The notes under the pieces were generated by a model that worked only from the letters and a program-made list of their open reading frames with translations, searched no databases and was not told the DNA's origin. From NCBI GenBank assembly GCA_001564135.1, contig LKNH01000164.1:1-5801 (forward strand): a DNA stretch of 5,801 nucleotides, given 5' to 3'. Positions 1-3,884 of this stretch are shown here, piece after piece (within the stretch, counting starts at the first letter, position 1; each line of letters opens with the position of its first letter). Made by a program: the position numbers and the translations under genes. The DNA is from Halobacteriaceae archaeon Tc-Br11_E2g27 (GTDB lineage: Archaea > Halobacteriota > Halobacteria > Halobacteriales > Haloarculaceae).

Positions 1-70
1 GACGTAACTTCGGTAACATACTCGCCACCCGTGGTGGCGAGATTGTTCAATAGCTTACGTCCGGCAGTAT
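1..70 (+). repeat. 80-bp nested-palindrome repeat, copy A (left end cut by window edge)
   Basis: This copy shares its architecture with two others (2561-2640 and 3001-3080). It has the spacer CTTCGGTAACATA, then a central palindrome with arms CTCGCCACC and GGTGGCGAG around a CGT loop (21-41), then the spacer ATTGTTCAATAGCT, then the right terminal repeat TACGTCCGGCAGTAT (56-70). The first nine bases of the unit, expected to read ATACTGCCG, lie outside the window. The central palindrome is one base shorter than in the other copies, but its arms still pair perfectly, so paired positions appear conserved. It lies upstream of the SRPBCC/nitrilase operon. As in the other copies, the base run GAG follows the right end. 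Mobile, regulatory or structural function is unknown. Confidence 0.85.
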
Positions 71-162
71 GAGAAACCGCAAACTGTGTGTTACAAACCG
101 GAAGACAGCAACCGCTGTGTCAGAAGCACGAAAATTGCCGCAATAGCCACGATGACCAATTG

Positions 163-176
163 CCGTCATTTGACGG
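163..176. promoter_or_regulatory. 14-bp palindrome upstream of the SRPBCC/nitrilase promoter
   Basis: CCGTCA-TT-TGACGG is a perfect inverted repeat with a 2-bp centre, about 40 bp upstream of the TATA-like box at 213-220. The position would suit an activator or repressor dimer in an archaeal promoter. No regulator is recognised, and a 14-bp palindrome in 170 bp of spacer could be chance. Confidence 0.25.
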
Positions 177-212
177 TGACACGTACGCTCCCCTGACGAT
201 GACAACGGGAGG

Positions 213-220
213 TTTTTACT
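213..220 (+). promoter_or_regulatory. TATA-like box for the SRPBCC/nitrilase operon
   Basis: TTTTTACT is centred about 25 bp upstream of the ATG at 242. That is the spacing expected if transcription starts at or next to the start codon (leaderless mRNA, the common haloarchaeal arrangement). No Shine-Dalgarno sequence precedes the ATG, which fits. Confidence 0.5.
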
Positions 221-241
221 CACAGTCTAGTAATCACCAGT

Positions 242-676
242 ATGGTTGTCCGCGTGGAGCGGGTCGTCGATGTACCGGCCCCTCGGGAGACGGTCTGGGA
301 CTTTATTGCTGACCCCGAGCGGCGCGCTCGGCCTATCAGCGTCGTTGAGCGGTTTGAACACCAGGACGATGGACAGCACGTCTGGCACGTTTCGCTTCCC
401 ATCCCACTCGTCGACCGAACGATTGCAATCGAGACCGAAGAAAACGCACGTGACCCACCGTCATACGTCGAATTTGTGGGAACCTCGAAAGTGTTACGCG
501 TCGTTGGCGAACACACACTGGTTGAAAACGATGGCATCACGACGCTCACCAACCGGTTCACTGTTGACGGGAAAGTTCCTGGCGTGGAACGGTTTTTCAA
601 ACGGCAGATGGATGCGGAATTCGATAACTTGGAGCGAGCACTCAAGGAGTTCCTTGCTTCCCAAGACGGTGCATAA
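242..676 (+). CDS. SRPBCC (START-like / polyketide cyclase-type) family protein
   Basis: This 144-residue acidic cytoplasmic protein has the hallmarks of the SRPBCC helix-grip fold. The first strand runs into VPAPRETVWDFIADPE (residues 11-26), the usual entry of this family. A run of beta strands follows, and a long C-terminal helix (about 114-140, containing FFKRQMDAEFDNLERALKEF) would close the hydrophobic ligand cavity. Members bind lipids, cofactors, polyketides or CO-dehydrogenase maturation factors; nothing here identifies the ligand. The start is supported by the TATA-like box 25 bp upstream. It is separated by only 6 bp from the following nitrilase-family gene, so the two are almost certainly co-transcribed. 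From memory this pair recurs in haloarchaea. The family call is fairly sure; function is unknown. Confidence 0.85.
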   Translation: MVVRVERVVDVPAPRETVWDFIADPERRARPISVVERFEHQDDGQHVWHVSLPIPLVDRTIAIETEENARDPPSYVEFVGTSKVLRVVGEHTLVENDGITTLTNRFTVDGKVPGVERFFKRQMDAEFDNLERALKEFLASQDGA

Positions 677-682
677 CACGCT

Positions 683-1501
683 ATGAGACTCGCACTGGCA
701 CAACTCGATATCGAACCCAACCAACCAGCGACAAACAGGCAAAGAGCGGTTGCTGCCATCCAGGACGCAGCAGCAAAAGGCGCCGACTTGGTTGCGCTTC
801 CGGAGATATTCACTGTCGGCTACTTTTCGTTCGACGCCTACGCTGACGCCGCCGAGGCGCTTGATGGACCGACGACGACGCTACTGAGCGAACAGGCGAG
901 CGAACATGATATTGCGGTGCTTGCGGGAACGTTTGTCGAAGACCTCGCCGCATCCGCGACCCGCGGGTTCGAGACACCGGCACCCGAGGGATATGCAAAC
1001 ACAGCCGTGTTTCTTGACCGAAATGGAAACCGGCAGGCAGTCTATCGGAAACACCACCTCTTTGGATACGATTCAGCAGAGACGGAACTACTCACACCAG
1101 GCGAAACACTTCCAACCGTTCTGTTTGAAGGCTTTACTATCGGTATCACGACCTGTTATGACCTGCGTTTTCCTGAACTCTATCGCCACTTACAGGAGCA
1201 GGGAACAACGTTGATTTTGGTTCCAAGTGCCTGGCCGTATCCAAGAGTCGAACACTGGGAGGTTCTCACACAAGCACGCGCGATTGAAAACCTCTCGTAT
1301 GTCGGGGCCGTCAACGGAGCAGGGTCGTTCGCGGACGCAACACTACTGGGCCGGTCAGCAATCTATGACCCATGGGGAACAAAACTTGCCGGTGCCGGTG
1401 ATGACTCCGCGCTGATTGTTGCAGACGTTGACCCGGCAGTTGTCTCGGGAGTTCGTGAGGAGTTCCCGGCGCTTTCTGACAAGCGGGACCTTTATCACTG
1501 A
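683..1501 (+). CDS. carbon-nitrogen hydrolase (nitrilase superfamily amidase)
   Basis: This 272-residue protein has the usual length of a single-domain nitrilase-superfamily enzyme. The catalytic residues are visible: Glu41 in LVALPEIF, Lys123 in YRKHHLF, and nucleophile Cys158 in GITTCYDLRFPELYR. Downstream PSAWPYPR and the HWEVLTQARAIEN block are also typical. Such enzymes hydrolyse amides or nitriles through a thioester intermediate. The RK-HLF and CYD-RFPELYR wording resembles the Nit2/omega-amidase branch more than true nitrilases, so an amide of a small organic acid is a reasonable guess, but the substrate cannot be read from sequence. There is no signal peptide, so it is cytoplasmic. 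It starts 6 bp after the SRPBCC stop codon without a Shine-Dalgarno site in that gap, and is read from the same message. Confidence 0.93.
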   Translation: MRLALAQLDIEPNQPATNRQRAVAAIQDAAAKGADLVALPEIFTVGYFSFDAYADAAEALDGPTTTLLSEQASEHDIAVLAGTFVEDLAASATRGFETPAPEGYANTAVFLDRNGNRQAVYRKHHLFGYDSAETELLTPGETLPTVLFEGFTIGITTCYDLRFPELYRHLQEQGTTLILVPSAWPYPRVEHWEVLTQARAIENLSYVGAVNGAGSFADATLLGRSAIYDPWGTKLAGAGDDSALIVADVDPAVVSGVREEFPALSDKRDLYH

Positions 1502-1593
1502 TTATTCCCTAGCATCATCCGCCGGTATGGACGCTTTTCACGTCATAACCGGTATATGGCGCTGCTCGGTCGCCAAGGGATGCCGCGGGATGT

Positions 1594-1619
1594 GTGGCCA
1601 TGTGTCCGGACACAGCCAC
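1594..1619. repeat. palindrome / potential hairpin between nitrilase and serine acetyltransferase genes
   Basis: A perfect 14-bp palindrome TGTGTCCGGACACA (1601-1614) is extended by GTGGC (1594-1598) pairing with GCCAC (1615-1619) across a 2-base bulge, giving 12 pairs. A pyrimidine-rich stretch (about 1626-1653) follows. It could be an operator for the downstream gene, a 3' end structure for the upstream operon, or neither. It is about 50-75 bp upstream of the TATA-like box at 1668. The rest of the 196-bp spacer (1502-1697) holds two near-repeats, CCGGTATGG and CCGGTATATGG, and no gene. Confidence 0.45.
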
Positions 1620-1667
1620 TAACTCTCTGCCTCCTCGTCTTCGTCTCTTTCGGTCCAAGACGTGACC

Positions 1668-1675
1668 TACTAAAC
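1668..1675 (+). promoter_or_regulatory. TATA-like box for the serine acetyltransferase gene
   Basis: TACTAAAC is centred about 27 bp upstream of the ATG at 1698, the canonical archaeal distance for a transcript beginning at the start codon. No well-spaced Shine-Dalgarno site is present; an AGGTG sits directly against the ATG, too close to serve. Confidence 0.5.
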
Positions 1676-1697
1676 AGTTGCAGCCAGTAACAGGTGT

Positions 1698-2561
1698 ATG
1701 GACTATACGTATACGGGGACGGCACACACCGAGTTGTTGGAGTCATATCGCAGCGACGAGGAGTCCTTTCAAACGTGTAAATCACCGGGGTTTCCCGAGC
1801 GAGAGGGAGCTATCAAAGAGATTGACTCCTTGCGACGACTGCTCTTTCCTGCATGCTGGAACGCGGACGAACTGGTCGGAGACGAGGATGCGATTTTGGC
1901 AGAGTTGAACGACCTGGGAGAACTGTTCTGTAAGGGAATTCAGCCGTATTCGCCCTCGTGCATGGCAGGGACGGTGACAAAGGTGCTCAATGCACTCCCA
2001 GATGTGCGTGAGCTGTTGAAAAAAGACGTGATTGCGGCGTACAAGGGGGACCCGGCCGCAAAGAACTACGTCGAAATTATCCGTGCGTATCCGGGATTGC
2101 AGGCCACGATGGTACATCGCGTGGCGCATCTGCTGTATAACGACGGACAGCCAGTATATGCCCGCGAACTGACCGAGGCAGCAAAATCCACCACTGGAAT
2201 TGATATGCATCCCGGTGCGGAGGTTGGCGAATACTTTTTCATTGACCATGGAAGCGGTGTGGTTATCGGCGAGACGGCAACCATCGGAGATTGGGTCCGC
2301 CTCTATCAGGAGGTGACCCTCGGTGCCTTACACTTCGAGGAGCAAGAAGATGACGAGAGAGCGCTGAAAAAAGATTATAAGCGCCACCCAGATATTGGCA
2401 ATAACGTCGTTATCGGTGCGGGAAGCAAGGTGCTTGGTCCAATCACTATCGGCGACCACGTCAGCATCGAAGCTAACTCGTGGGTGACCGAGGATGTCCC
2501 GGACCACACGAAGGTATTTACCAACCATCCCGAACTGGAACGCAAATCCTTCGATAGCTGA
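1698..2561 (+). CDS. cysE: serine O-acetyltransferase, EpsC-type long form
   Basis: The enzyme transfers acetyl from acetyl-CoA to L-serine, giving O-acetylserine for cysteine synthase. The 287-residue protein has an N-terminal helical domain (about 1-165, with DPAAKNYVEIIRAYPGLQA at 118-136) and a C-terminal left-handed beta-helix of hexapeptide repeats (about 168-275). By alignment to E. coli CysE, the catalytic dyad is Asp169 in GIDMHPGA and His184 in FFIDHGSG, with the same 15-residue spacing as Asp143/His158. The loop between VTLGAL and KRHPDIG is longer than in E. coli CysE and matches the EpsC-type subfamily I recall. The start is set by the TATA-like box 27 bp upstream. Its TGA stop shares its final A with the first base of repeat copy B. 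No cysteine synthase gene is in the window. The call is sure at family level. Confidence 0.95.
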   Translation: MDYTYTGTAHTELLESYRSDEESFQTCKSPGFPEREGAIKEIDSLRRLLFPACWNADELVGDEDAILAELNDLGELFCKGIQPYSPSCMAGTVTKVLNALPDVRELLKKDVIAAYKGDPAAKNYVEIIRAYPGLQATMVHRVAHLLYNDGQPVYARELTEAAKSTTGIDMHPGAEVGEYFFIDHGSGVVIGETATIGDWVRLYQEVTLGALHFEEQEDDERALKKDYKRHPDIGNNVVIGAGSKVLGPITIGDHVSIEANSWVTEDVPDHTKVFTNHPELERKSFDS

Positions 2562-2640
2562 TACTGCCGGACGTACCTTCGTCACTATACTCGCCACCCG
2601 CGGGTGGCGAGATGGTTTAAACGCTTACGTCCAGTAGTAT
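2561..2640 (+). repeat. 80-bp nested-palindrome repeat, copy B
   Basis: This is the complete 80-bp unit. The left terminal repeat is ATACTGCCGGACGTA (2561-2575), followed by a 14-bp spacer, then a perfect 22-bp palindrome (2590-2611, each arm CTCGCCACCCG or its complement). A 14-bp spacer containing GTTTAAAC and the right terminal repeat TACGTCCAGTAGTAT (2626-2640) complete it. Left and right termini match at 13 of 15 positions as inverted repeats. Identity to copy C is 68 of 80 positions. The unit begins at the last base of the serine acetyltransferase stop codon and occupies the space between two convergent genes. Together with inverted copy C it brackets the small gene at 2667-2900. Confidence 0.9.
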
Positions 2641-2666
2641 GAGAGCAGTTGTCTCTCGGCCTCGCT

Positions 2667-2900
2667 TTACTCTGCTGATTCCGAACCAGTCAACCGGGAA
2701 AAGACAATCCAGAGCGTGGCAAACATGACGAGGAAGACAAATAACCCTTGCATCGCCATTTTTGGCTTGCTTTTTCCAGTTGAGTCGCCATCTGCAGTTG
2801 CCTGCTGGTCGCTCTCAGCATCTTCATCACCGATGCTCACCGATGGTTCAAAACGCAGGTCATGAATGTGTGGTTCAATCAGTGTGAACTTTGCGCACAT
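2667..2900 (-). CDS. small tail-anchored membrane protein, unknown function
   Basis: I do not recognise a named family. The 77-residue product has an N-terminal segment with the notable run LIEPHIHDLRFEPSVSIG (7-24), an acidic, Gln/Ser-rich linker (25-42), a basic patch KSKPK (43-47), and one hydrophobic segment (about 50-68, MQGLFVFLVMFATLWIVF). Only nine residues follow it. The basic patch before the membrane segment suggests the N-terminus stays in the cytoplasm, giving tail-anchored topology. The acidic linker and compact layout resemble other small haloarchaeal membrane proteins, which supports it as a real gene. It lies between repeat copies B and C. A possible AT-rich promoter element (minus strand of 2916-2929, CAAGTACAAAAC) is weak; transcription could alternatively start from the TTTAAAA in copy C. 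Confidence 0.7.
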   Translation of the reverse strand: MCAKFTLIEPHIHDLRFEPSVSIGDEDAESDQQATADGDSTGKSKPKMAMQGLFVFLVMFATLWIVFSRLTGSESAE

Positions 2901-2947
2901 ACTGTAGCTACGTCCGTTTTGTACTTGAACGAATCCCTCCTGTGTGA

Positions 2948-2974
2948 CCGGCAGTTATCACATCGGTACTGCCG
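2948..2974. repeat. half-sites of the repeat terminus, inverted, upstream of the small membrane-protein gene
   Basis: CCGGCAGT (2948-2955) and TACTGCCG (2967-2974) match the right- and left-terminal cores of the 80-bp repeat. They lie head to head as a 7-bp perfect inverted repeat (CGGCAGT, 12-bp gap, ACTGCCG). A further rearranged piece, ATACTG next to CTACGTCCG, lies at 2899-2916 and overlaps the start codon of the minus-strand gene. These may be binding sites for the same factor or remnants of a decayed copy. Confidence 0.4.
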
Positions 2975-2993
2975 CAATCAGAACTGTACCGAT
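2962..2993. repeat. inverted repeat ATCGGTAC / GTACCGAT
   Basis: ATCGGTAC (2962-2969) and its exact reverse complement GTACCGAT (2986-2993) are separated by 16 bp. They lie in the divergent spacer just outside the inner end of copy C. The pair overlaps the half-site TACTGCCG. It may be an operator or a hairpin in a leader for the minus-strand gene; nothing decides between them. Confidence 0.4.
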
Positions 2994-3000
2994 TGGGCTC

Positions 3001-3080
3001 ATACTACTTGACGTGAACTTTTAAACAATCTCGTCACCCCCGGGCGGCGAGTATGTTACCGAAGGTACGTCCGGCAGTAT
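3001..3080 (-). repeat. 80-bp nested-palindrome repeat, copy C (inverted)
   Basis: Read on the minus strand this is the full 80-bp unit, starting with ATACTGCCGGACGTA (3080-3066). The spacer then carries GGTAACATA, followed by a central imperfect palindrome, a spacer with GTTTAAAA, and the right end CACGTCAAGTAGTAT. The central stem has three unpaired or non-Watson-Crick positions here. Copy C faces copy B, so both left ends point outward and define a 520-bp unit, 2561-3080. It lies in the divergent spacer between the small membrane-protein gene and the GNAT gene. As in copies A and B, the bases GAG follow its right end; as in copy B, TG precedes its left end, so the true unit may be a few bases longer. 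Confidence 0.88.
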
Positions 3081-3100
3081 CAAACGGACTCTCTCGTAAG

Positions 3101-3108
3101 TACTTTTG
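3101..3108 (+). promoter_or_regulatory. possible TATA-like box for the GNAT gene
   Basis: TACTTTTG is centred about 27 bp upstream of the ATG at 3132, consistent with a leaderless transcript. It lies just outside repeat copy C. The match to an archaeal TATA box is modest. Confidence 0.35.
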
Positions 3109-3131
3109 TCGTGTGGCGAGTAAGAAACATT

Positions 3132-3713
3132 ATGTACGTCCGGGATGCGAAAAATCGAGATGAGGCCTGGTTACTGGAACACATCGAGGCACTGGGACTC
3201 GATGAAACAGCGTTTCGCTCCCGCGACTACGTCATCGCGATGGACGAATATGACCACGACCGGGCTGGGTTCGGACGAATCCGTATTCACAAAACCGATA
3301 GCGGGGAAATCTGTGAACTGACCAGCATTGGCGTCCTTGAGGACTGGCGGGAACAGGGTGTCGGCGCACACGTCGTAGAGCGACTTGTGACGACGGCACG
3401 TGACCGTGATTTCGACGTGGTATACTCGCTGACCAGTGCCGACCGCTATCTGAAGCAGTTTGGGTTCACACGGCTCCCAGAAGATGAGTTACCGCCGGTC
3501 TTGCAAAAGCGGCTTGAAGAGAAACGTGAAAACTTAGACTCCGAAGCCGTCCCAATGCGGATACAGCCCGACCGATTCCGAATGCCAGAGCACCTTCGTG
3601 ATGCGTTCAAAGGCGCGCATCCGGACAGTGGAGACCAAGAACCGGAAGAAGGGCCCGAAGATTTCGGTATCGACCCCGATGAGGTAACCTACAAGTACGA
3701 CACGGGCAATTGA
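3132..3713 (+). CDS. GNAT family N-acetyltransferase
   Basis: The 193-residue protein contains one GNAT acetyl-CoA-binding domain. CELTSIGVLEDWREQGVGAHVVERL (about 61-85) is motif A, with the pyrophosphate-binding loop REQGVGA at 73-79, and YLKQFGF (106-112) is the late strand/helix signature. Members acetylate amines on proteins, peptides or small molecules; the acceptor is unknown. After the domain comes a charged region and an acidic tail (about 163-193) ending in PEDFGIDPDEVTYKYDTGN. I recall similar tails in haloarchaeal orthologs. I chose the ATG at 3132 over an in-frame GTG at 3111 because it fits the TATA-like box and starts directly on MYVRDAKNRDEAWLL, the family's usual beginning. 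It lies divergent from the small membrane-protein gene and upstream of the CysD-like gene in the same direction. Confidence 0.88.
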   Translation: MYVRDAKNRDEAWLLEHIEALGLDETAFRSRDYVIAMDEYDHDRAGFGRIRIHKTDSGEICELTSIGVLEDWREQGVGAHVVERLVTTARDRDFDVVYSLTSADRYLKQFGFTRLPEDELPPVLQKRLEEKRENLDSEAVPMRIQPDRFRMPEHLRDAFKGAHPDSGDQEPEEGPEDFGIDPDEVTYKYDTGN

Positions 3714-3728
3714 CGCCGGTACCTCGGA

Positions 3729-3733
3729 TTTTT
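3729..3733 (+). terminator. possible oligo-T terminator after the GNAT gene
   Basis: TTTTT followed by CTCT lies 16 bp after the GNAT stop codon. Archaeal RNA polymerase terminates at non-template T tracts without needing a hairpin. A five-T run in this moderately GC-rich DNA is suggestive only. Confidence 0.3.
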
Positions 3734-3812
3734 CTCTGCCGCAGTTAATTACAGGAAACGCCAGCCTAAGCAGGTTTTAGTACAGTTTTCGAGCTACAAC
3801 AGGTGAATGAGC

Positions 3813-3840
3813 GTCGGGAGCGCCGACAGTATTCCGTCGG
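3813..3840. repeat. three-part GTCGG / CCGAC / GTCGG array
   Basis: GTCGG (3813-3817), CCGAC (3823-3827) and GTCGG (3836-3840) lie in a row, so the middle element can pair with either neighbour. The array is just upstream of the TATA-like box at 3849 and so is more likely a protein-binding array than an RNA switch, unless an upstream transcript covers it. The rest of 3714-3884 contains no convincing gene; a 15-codon frame at 3807-3854 exists without support. Confidence 0.3.
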
Positions 3841-3848
3841 CCCCAAAT

Positions 3849-3856
3849 GCTTAAAT
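3849..3856 (+). promoter_or_regulatory. TATA-like box for the CysD-like PP-loop gene
   Basis: GCTTAAAT is centred about 31 bp upstream of the ATG at 3885, predicting transcription start around 3878-3882 and a leader of only a few bases. CCCCAAA immediately upstream would be the BRE position. No Shine-Dalgarno site is present. Confidence 0.5.
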
Positions 3857-3863
3857 CCAATTC

Positions 3864-3883
3864 TCTAATTAGATTTAATTAGA
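3864..3883. promoter_or_regulatory. AT-rich operator-like repeat at the transcription start of the CysD-like gene
   Basis: TCTAATTA (3864-3871) and TAATTAGA (3876-3883) form a perfect inverted repeat with a 4-bp spacer. The same bases also give a direct repeat, TAATTAGA at 3866-3873 and 3876-3883, with a 10-bp period (one helical turn). The array ends one base before the ATG and covers the predicted transcription start, where a bound protein would block initiation. This is an inference from position and symmetry; no regulator is identified. Confidence 0.45.
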
Positions 3884-3884
3884 C

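Larger units (their letters stand above)
71..241. other. intergenic leader without a supportable gene
   Basis: No convincing coding sequence lies between repeat copy A and the first gene. A 25-codon frame starts at the ATG formed by the end of copy A (69-146), but it is basic and unlike the acidic neighbouring proteins. The octamer ACGATGAC occurs twice, near 149 and 195, and a short palindrome is annotated separately. The last 30 bases carry the promoter of the downstream operon. Confidence 0.5.

Noticed and set aside
69..146. 25-codon frame starting at the ATG formed by the right end of repeat copy A
   Set aside because: The product is basic and Asn/Lys/Arg-rich, unlike haloarchaeal proteins; no TATA-like box at the right distance; the corresponding frames from copies B and C encode unrelated peptides.
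145..205. C/D-box small RNA suggested by two ACGATGA motifs and a CTGA
   Set aside because: Both C-like boxes have a mismatch and the spacing to the only CTGA is far longer than in C/D RNAs.
1..3080. CRISPR array or replication origin as explanation of the 80-bp repeats
   Set aside because: The copies are 360 bp to 2.5 kb apart in mixed orientation, with genes between; no regular spacers, no origin-recognition-box-like sequence and no cdc6/orc gene are seen.
3113..3120. GTGGCGAG, matching an arm of the repeat's central palindrome
   Set aside because: Eight bases without the partner arm or terminal repeat is weak, and the bases lie beside the GNAT start where chance cannot be excluded.
3111..3131. 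GTG start seven codons upstream of the chosen GNAT start
   Set aside because: It would add MWRVRNI, which does not look like the family's N-terminus, and the ATG at 3132 fits the TATA-like box spacing better.
3807..3854. Possible 15-codon leader peptide (MSVGSADSIPSAPNA) upstream of the CysD-like gene, with GTTTTAGT about 28 bp before its ATG
   Set aside because: No Cys or Met codon run that would suit sulfur attenuation, and the downstream gene has its own TATA-like box overlapping the end of this frame.
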